From an uncultured Aquimarina sp. (GTDB lineage Bacteria > Bacteroidota > Bacteroidia > Flavobacteriales > Flavobacteriaceae), in NCBI GenBank assembly GCA_947496355.1, contig CANMCO010000007.1:1-64000 (forward strand): a stretch of 64,000 nt of DNA, read 5' to 3'. The position numbers and the translations under genes were made by a program. The notes beneath the pieces are model-generated. The model saw nothing but the letters and a program-made list of their open reading frames with translations, was not told the origin of the DNA and made no database searches. Shown piece after piece: positions 27,726-37,323 of this stretch; position 1 is the first letter of the stretch; each line of letters begins with the position of its first letter.

Positions 27726-30137
27726 ATGAATAATATAAAAACAAAGCGTCATTATCATATTAGAATTCTAGTTTTAATGTTAGTTCCATTATTTAGTTTT
27801 AGTCAGATTCAGATTAAGGGGCAGATAAATGATGAAAAAGAAACTATTCCTTTTGTAAATATTATAATCAAAGACAAGGAGAATAAAATAGTAACAGGAA
27901 GCATTACAGATGATTTAGGTTTTTTTTCACTCGAAGTTCAAGAAGGAAATTACAAAATAGTCCTAAGTCATATTGGATATAGAGAGTTAGAAAAAGAAAT
28001 ACAGGCATCAAACGATACTCCTATCATTGATTTAGGGAGTATTATTTTAGAAGCAGATAATGAATTAGATGAGGTAGTTATCATAAAAAATAAAAAGCGG
28101 ATAACACAAAAGGTTGATCGTTTGGTTTATAATAATGAAAATAATGGAATGACCGGTGGTGGAACGGGATTAGATGTTTTAAGGGTGGCTCCCGGTGTAA
28201 CGCTTAGTGATGATCAATTGGTGATGATAGGGAAGAGTGGAATGCGATTAATGGTAGATGGGCGGTTAGTTCCTTTGGCAGGTAGTGATTTAGTAAATTA
28301 CATATCCTCTATTTCATCAGATGATATTAAAGAAGTAGAAGTAATTACTAATCCACCAGCAAAATATGAAGCTGAGGGTAATAGTGGGCTTATAAACATA
28401 ATTTACAAAAGGGAAACAGAAAAAACTTGGAGTAACAGAGTAAATTTATCATATACACAAGCAAAGTATCCGATTTACAATTTGAATAACAGCTTTAGTT
28501 ACAATAAGAATAAATTAAAGTTATTATTAGGTTTCAATGCAACTTTAGGAAATAATGAAGTACAAAGAAGAACAGAAATCTTTTATGATAGAGGACTTTG
28601 GGAATTGGATAGAGTAGATAAATGGAGAGAAGATAAATTATCAAGTAGGTTAATGTTGGATTATAGTATTTCTAAAAATACTACTATCGGAATGCAATAT
28701 TTAAATAACCTAAACTATCCTGATGCAGACATAAGAAATAAAAATAATGTTTTCGAACAACAAAATCTAGAGTCTATTCTAAATGGAAATTCTGTAAGAA
28801 ATGTACAGAATATATACAATGCAGTGAACTTCAATTTTGTAACAAAGCTAGATACATTAGGAAGAAAAGTATCAGTCGATTTAGATTTTTTTAATAATGT
28901 AAAAGATGAAGATATAGCTGTAGATACTGATTCATTTGCACCAGACGGAACAAAAATAGAAGACGTTTTTTCTAACTTAAATATATCTGATGAAGATCTC
29001 AAAAATTATAGTGCAAGAATAGATGTAGAATATCCTTTGTCAGATATTAATCTGTCGTTCGGAGGAAAGATTAATCATTCAGAAAGTTTATATAAAATAG
29101 AGAATTTTAATACTTTATCAGGTAACAATATATTAAATCCAGAATTTGGAGATGATTTTAAATATCTTGAAACGCAACAAGCAGTCTATGTAAGTGCCAC
29201 AAAGAGTCTGGGGAAGAAGGTTGATGTGAAATTGGGATTGCGATTAGAGAATACTGAAACAGAAGGGATTTCTTTTGTAGAAAATGAAACAAATGAGTTT
29301 GATTATCTAAGACTTTTTCCCACATTTTATTTGTCGTATAAAAAAAGTGAGACTAGTGTATTTTCTATTAATTACGGGAGGAGAATTAGAAGACCTTTAT
29401 ATTATGAATTAAGTCCCGTAAGACGTTATTATACAAATACATTTTATTTAGAAGGAAATCCTCTACTAAGACCTTCATTTTCTGATAATCTTGAGTTTTC
29501 ACATGCTTATAAGAATAAATTGTTTTCAGGAGTATTCTTGAATATAGAGTCTGATGGTTTTGGAGAAGTAGCAGTAATAAGTGAGGATTCAGAAGAGCAA
29601 GCCTATAGCGTACAAAATTACTATACTCTATATAACTATGGGATTAGTGAGCATTATTCATTTGAAAAGTTTAATTGGTGGGAAAGCCAAAACGCGATAT
29701 ATGTTTTAGGAAGTGATGTTAAGTTTGATAGGGAAATAAATACAAGAACCCGACAAGGGCTAAGATTTTACTTCGAAACAAATAATACAATACACTTAAA
29801 TGCTAAGAAGAGCTTAAAAGCTCAAATTAACTACAGTTATAGTTCTCCATACAATAAAAATCAATTTAAATATGAGGAACGCCATAAACTAGATGTTTCT
29901 TTTCAATATCAACTCCTAAATAATAATCTTCAGTTTACTGCGGGAGCCTTTGATATATTAAGGTTAAATGAGCTTGGTAAAACGGCCTTTGTTAATGATA
30001 TCAGGCAGTTTTACAGAGTATATATGAGAGACCGATCAGTAAGATTTTCTGTAATGTACAAATTCGGAAATAAAAAAATAAGAGTAAAACAAAGGAAGTT
30101 TGGAAATGAAGAAGAGAGAAGAAGGGCTGGTAATTAA
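27726..30137 (+). CDS. Outer-membrane beta-barrel receptor (TonB-receptor-like) with carboxypeptidase-D regulatory-like domain
   Basis: 803 residues. A signal peptide (residues ~1-27, ending FSFSQ) leads to a carboxypeptidase-regulatory-like domain (~30-115: IPFVNIIIKDK ... GFFSLEV), then a plug-like domain (~125-225: LDVLRVAPGV, MVDGRLVPL, EVITNPPAKYEAEG) and a long beta-barrel of the outer-membrane barrel type 3 family, rich in aromatic alternation to the C-terminus. Such proteins act as TonB-linked pores. It is embedded in the biosynthetic operon, 50 bases after the glutamate mutase and 11 bases before the thioesterase. It may therefore re-import the product, deliver a metal-bound product, or give immunity; the sequence does not say which. 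Confidence 0.85.
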   Translation: MNNIKTKRHYHIRILVLMLVPLFSFSQIQIKGQINDEKETIPFVNIIIKDKENKIVTGSITDDLGFFSLEVQEGNYKIVLSHIGYRELEKEIQASNDTPIIDLGSIILEADNELDEVVIIKNKKRITQKVDRLVYNNENNGMTGGGTGLDVLRVAPGVTLSDDQLVMIGKSGMRLMVDGRLVPLAGSDLVNYISSISSDDIKEVEVITNPPAKYEAEGNSGLINIIYKRETEKTWSNRVNLSYTQAKYPIYNLNNSFSYNKNKLKLLLGFNATLGNNEVQRRTEIFYDRGLWELDRVDKWREDKLSSRLMLDYSISKNTTIGMQYLNNLNYPDADIRNKNNVFEQQNLESILNGNSVRNVQNIYNAVNFNFVTKLDTLGRKVSVDLDFFNNVKDEDIAVDTDSFAPDGTKIEDVFSNLNISDEDLKNYSARIDVEYPLSDINLSFGGKINHSESLYKIENFNTLSGNNILNPEFGDDFKYLETQQAVYVSATKSLGKKVDVKLGLRLENTETEGISFVENETNEFDYLRLFPTFYLSYKKSETSVFSINYGRRIRRPLYYELSPVRRYYTNTFYLEGNPLLRPSFSDNLEFSHAYKNKLFSGVFLNIESDGFGEVAVISEDSEEQAYSVQNYYTLYNYGISEHYSFEKFNWWESQNAIYVLGSDVKFDREINTRTRQGLRFYFETNNTIHLNAKKSLKAQINYSYSSPYNKNQFKYEERHKLDVSFQYQLLNNNLQFTAGAFDILRLNELGKTAFVNDIRQFYRVYMRDRSVRFSVMYKFGNKKIRVKQRKFGNEEERRRAGN

Positions 30138-30148
30138 ATCAAAAATAA

Positions 30149-30883
30149 ATGAATAATAAGTTTCAAGTATTTGCTTTACATTTTGCTGGAGGTGGTTTTT
30201 ACTCATATAACTTTCTGAAAAATTATATAAGTTTTGATATCGAATTTATCTCTCTGGAATTACCGGGCAGAGGAAAAAGAGTTAAGGAAGATTTAATTAA
30301 AGATAAAGCATTGGCTATCGAAGATTATTTTGATCAAGTCAAAACATTAAGAAATAAGAATCCTTATATTATTTATGGGCACAGCATGGGGGCAACAATG
30401 GGATTATCACTAGCGAAAAAAATGGAAGATATTCAAGATCCTCCAGTAGGGTTGGTTGTATCAGGGAATCCGGGACCGGGGATCAAAAAAACCAATAAAG
30501 ATGGCACAAGAAAAGTAAGGCCAAAGCGGTATTTAATGAGCGATGATGGTTTTAAAGACGAATTAAGAGAATTAGGGGGAATTCCCGAAGAAATATTAGA
30601 AAATAATGAACTATTTCAATTCTTTAACCCAATCATGCGCGCTGATTTTGAAATACTAGAAAAAGATAACTTCTCAGAAAAAGAGATAGTACTTAATGTT
30701 CCTATATATGCAGTTATGGGTTCTGAAGAGGAATATCACCATAGTATAGAAAACTGGAGGAGGTTTACTTGTTCTAGTTTTCAAAGTAAAATTTTACCAG
30801 GAGATCACTTTTTTATAAAGAAATATCCAAAAGAATTGATTGATGTTATGATGCATTACTTTAAACATTCAGTTACTTATTAA
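30149..30883 (+). CDS. Type II thioesterase
   Basis: 244 residues, alpha/beta hydrolase of the stand-alone thioesterase family found in NRPS/PKS clusters. The oxyanion-side HFAGGG motif is near residues 11-16, LPGRG near 38-42, and the nucleophile Ser79 is in GHSMG. The catalytic His is in PGDHFF near 220. The usual Asp after the sixth strand is not obvious (GSEEEYHHS region), so Glu may take that place. These enzymes hydrolyse stalled or mis-primed chains from carrier domains. As no fused type I thioesterase is seen in any synthetase here, this enzyme might also take part in final release, but that is inference. Confidence 0.9.
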   Translation: MNNKFQVFALHFAGGGFYSYNFLKNYISFDIEFISLELPGRGKRVKEDLIKDKALAIEDYFDQVKTLRNKNPYIIYGHSMGATMGLSLAKKMEDIQDPPVGLVVSGNPGPGIKKTNKDGTRKVRPKRYLMSDDGFKDELRELGGIPEEILENNELFQFFNPIMRADFEILEKDNFSEKEIVLNVPIYAVMGSEEEYHHSIENWRRFTCSSFQSKILPGDHFFIKKYPKELIDVMMHYFKHSVTY

Positions 30884-31133
30884 TACAGCTTGTAGTTCAA
30901 ATACACATAAATAAGAATTAATAAATGATTTAACTATTGATTTGACTATGTATTATTATAAGTCTCAACTTCCTAAAAAGGACTAAATCACATCATTAAA
31001 TTAAGTATGGATATAGGATTATTAAGTTAACCCTATTCTGTATACACTCATATATCTATATCCGAAATTCTATTTTGGATAATCAATAAAGGAATAAATC
31101 TTCACACGAAAACATAACTATAAAACTTATAAG

Positions 31134-32774
31134 ATGCTAAAATTAAAACCAAAAGATATTGTTCTTTTATTATTATATGCCATACCAAATACGATTCTAA
31201 GTTTTGCGATTATATATATAATAAATAATGTGCTCTCTGGGAATGAACAATTCTTAAAAGACTACATGATTATAGTTTTTTTATCTATCGTTGGATACAC
31301 ATACTTGTTAAATATAGTGTTTCAAAAAGGGCTGAATAAATATGCTTTTGAAATTTTGTATAAAAACGAAAAAAACTTGTTTAATCAAATACTAAGAGCT
31401 CCGTTAGCAACTCTCGAAAAGTTTGGGACGCAACGTTTTTATACGGCAATGGAGGATTTACGAATATTTTCTAATTTACCTTATACTGTTACGCATACAG
31501 TTAGCTCATTATTAATGTTAGTACTCGGAGTTGTATACATGTTCACACTATCAGCCGTGTCTGCAGGAATAGTTCTTGCTCTTATAGTTTTGGTAGCCAT
31601 TTGTTATTTTATAGTTATGAATTCAATGTCAAATCAAGTTGGAAAACTTAGAAAAATGAATGAACATTACTATAAATATGTGAATGATTTGATATTGGGG
31701 TTCAAAGAATTAAAGTTGAGTGTTTCTCGGAGAAAAAATATTATGAGAGATTACTTAGGCCCAAACCGTGATTCTTCAGAAAAATTAGATTTTAATATCA
31801 ATTATGTTTTTCTGTCAATAAATATGGTTAGCCAATATGGGTTATATGTTGTAATTGCTGCTATTTTATTTGGATTACCTGCTTTAGGTTTTTTAGAAAG
31901 AGCAGATGTAATTGCATATGTTGTGGTGATTCTTTTTATCTCTGGACCAATAAATAACTTGATAAACTTACAGCAGATGTATACTCGATTTATGGTTGCA
32001 AATAAGAGGATTAAAACTTTTATGGAAGACTTTCAAATTAGTGATGAAGTAGAGGTCTTAGCAGAAAATAAAGAAGATCATAAGTTTCATTCGTTGCAGT
32101 TTAAAAATATATCTTTTGATTATGAAAATGAGAATGACGAAAAAACTTTCGCATTAGGCCCCATAGATCTTACGATCAATCAAGGAGAAGTTTTATTTAT
32201 AGTAGGAGGTAATGGTTCAGGAAAAAGCACGTTTATTAATGTTTTAACTGGTTTGTATACCCCCACAAAAGGAAGAGTCGTTTTGAATGATAATATGGAT
32301 CTGAATATCAAGAATGATTTGCAAGATTCTATGACCGCAATTTTTACCAACAATCATATATTTTCTCACAATTATGACGATTATCAGCTCGAAGGGAATG
32401 ATGAATATAAGGAGCTGTTAAAAACAATGCAGTTGGATCAAGTAGTTACTGATGATAAAGAAGAATCTGCCAGAAGAAAATTTTCTAAAGGACAAAGTAA
32501 GCGAATGTCAATGATTTTTGCCTTGCTAGAAAAGAAACCAATTTTAATATTAGATGAATGGGCTGCTGATCAAGATCCATATTTTAGAAAATATTTTTAC
32601 GAAGAGCTAATCCCAAAATTAAGAGCAGAAGGAAAGACTATTATTGCAGTCACACATGATGATGCCTATTTTCACCTAGCAGATCGTATCATAAAATTTG
32701 ATTACGGAAAAATCGTAAAGGATGTAAACGTAATAAATAATAAAGAAGAACTGGCCGAAAATCTCTGGGCATAG
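31134..32774 (+). CDS. Cyclic-peptide-type ABC exporter (SyrD/PvdE-like)
   Basis: 546 residues: about six membrane helices in residues 1-290 fused to one nucleotide-binding domain. Walker A is GGNGSGKST near residue 358, the signature is FSKGQ (for LSGGQ), and Walker B is ILILDEWAAD near 468. The DEWAADQDP block is typical of the cyclic-peptide and siderophore exporter group that includes SyrD and PvdE, which move NRPS products across the inner membrane. It most likely exports the product, or a precursor matured in the periplasm by the S33 peptidase at 37324. A 250-base gap (30884-31133) without an ORF precedes it and may hold a promoter, although I see no exact TAnnTTTG there. Confidence 0.88.
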   Translation: MLKLKPKDIVLLLLYAIPNTILSFAIIYIINNVLSGNEQFLKDYMIIVFLSIVGYTYLLNIVFQKGLNKYAFEILYKNEKNLFNQILRAPLATLEKFGTQRFYTAMEDLRIFSNLPYTVTHTVSSLLMLVLGVVYMFTLSAVSAGIVLALIVLVAICYFIVMNSMSNQVGKLRKMNEHYYKYVNDLILGFKELKLSVSRRKNIMRDYLGPNRDSSEKLDFNINYVFLSINMVSQYGLYVVIAAILFGLPALGFLERADVIAYVVVILFISGPINNLINLQQMYTRFMVANKRIKTFMEDFQISDEVEVLAENKEDHKFHSLQFKNISFDYENENDEKTFALGPIDLTINQGEVLFIVGGNGSGKSTFINVLTGLYTPTKGRVVLNDNMDLNIKNDLQDSMTAIFTNNHIFSHNYDDYQLEGNDEYKELLKTMQLDQVVTDDKEESARRKFSKGQSKRMSMIFALLEKKPILILDEWAADQDPYFRKYFYEELIPKLRAEGKTIIAVTHDDAYFHLADRIIKFDYGKIVKDVNVINNKEELAENLWA

Positions 32775-32835
32775 GCAGAATAAACTCTTATAAATAAGAG
32801 TAGATATTTTTAATAATCATATAGAACTTTTTGAT

Positions 32836-35800
32836 ATGAAATTGACACTTCCACAACAAGATGTCTATTTTGAGCAATTGTTATATCCAAACGAACCTAT
32901 TTATAATATAGGTGCCAAAATAGTGATTAAGGGTGATATAGATTTTGAAACCCTAAATGAAGCATATATAAAGCTAATTGATCAACATGATGCATATAGA
33001 AGTATTGTTGTGCATGCCTCAGAAAATGCCGAGATAGAGACTTTGTCAGAGCATAATTCCTCTCTTGGTTATGTAGATTTTTCTGATCAAGAAAATGCAA
33101 ATAATCTTGCTAATGTATTTATGCAAAGCACTTTTGAAGAACCTTTTGACTTTACTTCTAAAGAATTATTGCACAAGTTTATTCTAGTTAAGGTAGATAA
33201 AACATATCATTATTTATTTTCTGTATATCATCATATTATTACTGATGGTTGGGGAACATCATTAATGTTTCAGAGGTTAGTTAAGAATTATAATGAACTT
33301 ATAGAATTAGGGCATGTAGATACAGAGTACCCTTTTTACTACAAAGATTTTGCTAGCGATGATAGAGAATATAGCAATTCAGAGGCTTTTTTAAAAGATA
33401 AACTTTTTTGGAAAGAGAAGTTTCAAAACCTTCCTGAACGCTTATTTGAGAAACTTGATGAAACTATTGACGTTAATAAGAGTAGTCGAAAAGAATTAAT
33501 AGTTAAAAGATCGGTATATAATCAACTTTCAGACATAGCTAAAGCATATAGGAGTTCTACTTTTCATGTGATTCTGGCATTGTTATACCTTTATTTTGGA
33601 AGAAAACATCAAAACAAAGATTTTGCAATTGGGCTTCCTGTTTTGAATAGAAGTAAGTCAGTTTTTAAAAAAACAGTAGGGCTTTTTATGGGAGTTTCTG
33701 CTTTGCGAATACCTCTTGATTTTGAAGATACATTTGAAGATTTAGTTAGTCAAATCAAACAAGAATTAAGACAAGATTATCGTCACCAACGTTTTCCACT
33801 AGGGAAACTTATCAAAGAATTGGATGTTTTCAGGGAAAAAGACAGATTGTTTAATATCACATTGTCTTATGAGAAACAGAACTATTCTGATCATTTTAAG
33901 AATACAACAACAAGAGTTATTCCACTTACGCACCAGTCTGAAAGGGTAGCCTTAGCAGTATATATTAGAGAATTTGACGAGCTAGAAGATGTAAAAATCG
34001 ATTTTGATTATAATATTAATTATTTTGATGAAGATTCTGCCAGTCAGTTAGTTTCGCATTTTGAACATCTTATGGAAGATGTTATTAGAAATACGAAGAA
34101 AAAATTATCTGATTATAACTACTTAGCACAGAAAGAACGACAACAAGTATTAAGTGCTTTTAATCATACACAGTCGGTTTATAATAAAGAAGCAACACTA
34201 TTGTCCTTTTTTGATGATCAAGTAAAGAAAAACCCAAATAGTATTGCGATTCAAGATAGGTTTAACACCTATAGCTATAAAGAATTAGATGTTAAATCAA
34301 ATCAAGTAGCCAATTATATATTTCAAGAGTTTGGAGACAAGGATAAATCTCCCATAGCCATTTTAATGCATCGTTCTTCAGACTTGGTAGCAATTTTGAT
34401 GGGAGTTTTTAAGTCAGGAAGAGCTTATATTCCTTTGGATCCAAGTTTCCCTAAAGAACGACTTGAGTACATAATTGTACATAGTGGTGTAAAGTGTATA
34501 ATAGGAGATGCTCAACAAGAGGATATAATTAGTACGGCAGTTAGGTTTATAAACGTAGAAACCATATTCAATACTAATGATCTTAATAAATCTCGTTTAA
34601 GTAGAGTACAATCATCTGATACGGCCTATGTAATATATACTTCGGGATCTACAGGAGCCCCTAAAGGAGTAGAAGTAAGACATCAATCTCTATTAAATTT
34701 TTTGTTAAGCATTAAGCAAAAGCCAGGGATTACAAATGAAGATATACTGTTTTCTGTAACTACTCAGTCTTTTGATATTTCTATATTAGAATTTTTTACT
34801 CCGTTAATTTCTGGAGCAAAATTATATGTTATCGATAATGATACTTTGATTGATCCTTTGGCTATAATAAAAGAACTAAAGCACATTAATCCTACCATTA
34901 TACAAGCAACGCCTAGTTTTTATCAGATGCTTTACAATGCGAATTGGGAAGGAGATAATACTCTAAAAATATTATGTGGAGGAGATCTGTTGAGTGAATC
35001 TCTTGCAGAAAACCTAATAAATACTTGTTCAGAGGTCTGGAACATGTATGGCCCTACAGAAACAACAATTTGGTCAAGTATAAAAAAAGTGACTATACCC
35101 AAAGATGCTTCCAATATTGGAAGGCCCATATGTAATACTAATATTTATGTGCTTGATGAATATAAAAAGCTGTTACCAATAGGTACTCCTGGTAATATTT
35201 ATATAGGTGGAGATGGATTGGCAAAAGGGTATTTTAAAAATGAAACCTTAACGAAAGAAAAATTTATAAAGAATCCGTTTAATGAAAAAGGAAAGATCTA
35301 TGATACCGGGGATATAGGTAGATGGAATACCCATGGCGAAATTGAGTTTTTAGGGCGTAATGATCATCAGGTTAAAATTAGAGGGTATCGTATTGAGTTA
35401 GGCGAAATAGAAACCAAGTTAAACCAATTAGAAACAATAAAATCTTCTGTTGTTGTTGCCAAAAAGAGAACAAATCAAGAAGCTTCTTTAATAGCTTATG
35501 TAATTTTAAATCAAAAGTTGATTAATGTAGATAGTATAATCAGCCATTTACAAAAAGAATTACCAGAGTATATGATACCATATACATTTATTCCATTAGA
35601 GAGTTTTCCATTAACGCCTAATAAAAAAGTAAACAGAAAAATACTAGCACAAAGAGATTTAGAAACTTCTGTAGTTACATCAAAACATAAAAAGCCCAAA
35701 ACCACTTTAGAAATTAAACTTTGTAAATATTATAAAGAAGTTTTAGATACAAAAAATGAAATAGGCACAACAGATAATTTTTTCAGACTAGGAGGGCACT

Positions 35801-37281
35801 CGCTAAATGCTGTGAGATTAATAGGTAGAATAGAAAAAGAATTAGGACACCAGATTTCTTTAAAAACTATTTTTGATCATCCAACGATAACTTCATTATC
35901 AATGTTTTTAGAACAGAGGGATGCCCAAGAATTAAAATCGATAACTCGAACAGAAATAAAATCGCACTACCCTATTACATTACCTCAATATGCAATATGG
36001 TTGGCTTCATTTCAAAGTGAAAAATCAGTAGCATATAATATGTTTAGATCATATAAAGTAAAGGGTAGATTTGATCATGTTTTGTTGGAAAAAGCTTTTA
36101 GAAAAATTATTGATAAACATGAAACACTGCGAACAAACTTTGTTGAGTTTAAGGGTTTCCCATATCAAGTAATTAAATCGAGTAAAGAAACTTTTTTTAA
36201 AATAGACCGGTTTTTTGTAGATGACTCTAAGGTAAAAAGAGAATTGGAAGAGTATGCCAATCAAGAGTTTGATCTTAAGGAAGAGACATTAGTACGTCTG
36301 GGTATGTTTGAAACATCAACAGGGGATAGTTTATTGTTATTTGTCACTCATCATATCATGATGGACGGATGGTCTTTAGAAGTCTTGATTAAAGAAGTTG
36401 TTAAGCACTATATTTCATTTACTTCGGGGAAAAGTTTTCAAGAAGAAACACTTAGTCTTCAATTTAAGGATTATGCAGTTTGGCAACATAATATTGAGCT
36501 TGATAATAAAAATGCTAACGATCAATTTTGGAAACAGTATCTTAATAATTATAAGTGGAGAAGCCTAATTTCTTATGATCAAGAAGGAGGGTTGGGCGAG
36601 AAATATTCAGGTAGTTTTTATCATTTTAATTGGGATAGAACGTTTCTGGAAAAGTTAAATCAAACTGCGTTAAAGCAAAAAATTACGCTTCATACGTTAT
36701 TGGCTACTGTATTTAATATACTGATTTATAAAATGCAAGGCCTTAATGATATTTGTATAGGTACAATAAATTCTGGTAGACCTTTCTCAGATTTACACTC
36801 TCAAATTGGGATGTTTGTAAAAACATTGCCATTACGTTTAAAGATAGAACCAGATCAATTGTTTACAGATATGTTGCAAAATGTCCAAAAGGATATGTTG
36901 GCTATTGACAAACATCAAGATATCCCTGAAGATGTACTTAGTTCTCTAAGGTTAGAAGCGATTTTAGTATTGCAAAACCCAACATTCAATTATGAGAAAA
37001 TTGAAATAAGCCAGGATTTTTCTTTGGAGTTTAATCCTGTGGATGCAAAATACAATAGATTACCTCTTTTAATTAGTTTTTCTATAAATGAAGAACATCT
37101 ACACGGGTCTGTTTATTATGACACCAATAAATACGAAAAAGAAACTATTGAACTTCTAATTCTAAAATTCAAAAAAATATTGGATGAGGTTATAATCAAC
37201 CCTAATGTTTTAATAGATCATATAGATGCTAGCTTAGATTTCGAAAAAGAAAAAACTATTGAGATAGATTTTAGTTTCTAG
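32836..37281 (+). CDS. NRPS: C-A(Gly-like)-T-C, no docking domain
   Basis: 1481 residues. The first condensation domain starts right at the N-terminus (LPQQDVYFEQ at residues 5-14) with intact HHIITDG at 132-138. An adenylation domain follows (YTSGSTGAPKG); its hand-aligned code D-I-L-Q-L-G-M-I-W-(K) is close to the glycine code. The carrier Ser is 989 in GGHS. A second condensation domain (~1040-1470) is also intact, with HHIMMDG at 1172-1178, and nothing follows it except a short tail. Unlike the NRPSs at 8417, 16206 and 21314 it lacks a TubC_N docking domain, so it may be the first protein of the line, with a starter-type C domain adding an acyl group to glycine. Its last C domain would then need an A-T acceptor in another protein, possibly upstream of the window. 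It is separated from the other synthetases by accessory genes. Confidence 0.93.
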   Translation: MKLTLPQQDVYFEQLLYPNEPIYNIGAKIVIKGDIDFETLNEAYIKLIDQHDAYRSIVVHASENAEIETLSEHNSSLGYVDFSDQENANNLANVFMQSTFEEPFDFTSKELLHKFILVKVDKTYHYLFSVYHHIITDGWGTSLMFQRLVKNYNELIELGHVDTEYPFYYKDFASDDREYSNSEAFLKDKLFWKEKFQNLPERLFEKLDETIDVNKSSRKELIVKRSVYNQLSDIAKAYRSSTFHVILALLYLYFGRKHQNKDFAIGLPVLNRSKSVFKKTVGLFMGVSALRIPLDFEDTFEDLVSQIKQELRQDYRHQRFPLGKLIKELDVFREKDRLFNITLSYEKQNYSDHFKNTTTRVIPLTHQSERVALAVYIREFDELEDVKIDFDYNINYFDEDSASQLVSHFEHLMEDVIRNTKKKLSDYNYLAQKERQQVLSAFNHTQSVYNKEATLLSFFDDQVKKNPNSIAIQDRFNTYSYKELDVKSNQVANYIFQEFGDKDKSPIAILMHRSSDLVAILMGVFKSGRAYIPLDPSFPKERLEYIIVHSGVKCIIGDAQQEDIISTAVRFINVETIFNTNDLNKSRLSRVQSSDTAYVIYTSGSTGAPKGVEVRHQSLLNFLLSIKQKPGITNEDILFSVTTQSFDISILEFFTPLISGAKLYVIDNDTLIDPLAIIKELKHINPTIIQATPSFYQMLYNANWEGDNTLKILCGGDLLSESLAENLINTCSEVWNMYGPTETTIWSSIKKVTIPKDASNIGRPICNTNIYVLDEYKKLLPIGTPGNIYIGGDGLAKGYFKNETLTKEKFIKNPFNEKGKIYDTGDIGRWNTHGEIEFLGRNDHQVKIRGYRIELGEIETKLNQLETIKSSVVVAKKRTNQEASLIAYVILNQKLINVDSIISHLQKELPEYMIPYTFIPLESFPLTPNKKVNRKILAQRDLETSVVTSKHKKPKTTLEIKLCKYYKEVLDTKNEIGTTDNFFRLGGHSLNAVRLIGRIEKELGHQISLKTIFDHPTITSLSMFLEQRDAQELKSITRTEIKSHYPITLPQYAIWLASFQSEKSVAYNMFRSYKVKGRFDHVLLEKAFRKIIDKHETLRTNFVEFKGFPYQVIKSSKETFFKIDRFFVDDSKVKRELEEYANQEFDLKEETLVRLGMFETSTGDSLLLFVTHHIMMDGWSLEVLIKEVVKHYISFTSGKSFQEETLSLQFKDYAVWQHNIELDNKNANDQFWKQYLNNYKWRSLISYDQEGGLGEKYSGSFYHFNWDRTFLEKLNQTALKQKITLHTLLATVFNILIYKMQGLNDICIGTINSGRPFSDLHSQIGMFVKTLPLRLKIEPDQLFTDMLQNVQKDMLAIDKHQDIPEDVLSSLRLEAILVLQNPTFNYEKIEISQDFSLEFNPVDAKYNRLPLLISFSINEEHLHGSVYYDTNKYEKETIELLILKFKKILDEVIINPNVLIDHIDASLDFEKEKTIEIDFSF

Positions 37282-37323
37282 AACTACCTATTTAATAACA
37301 TTTACCCTTTTACATAAACTATT

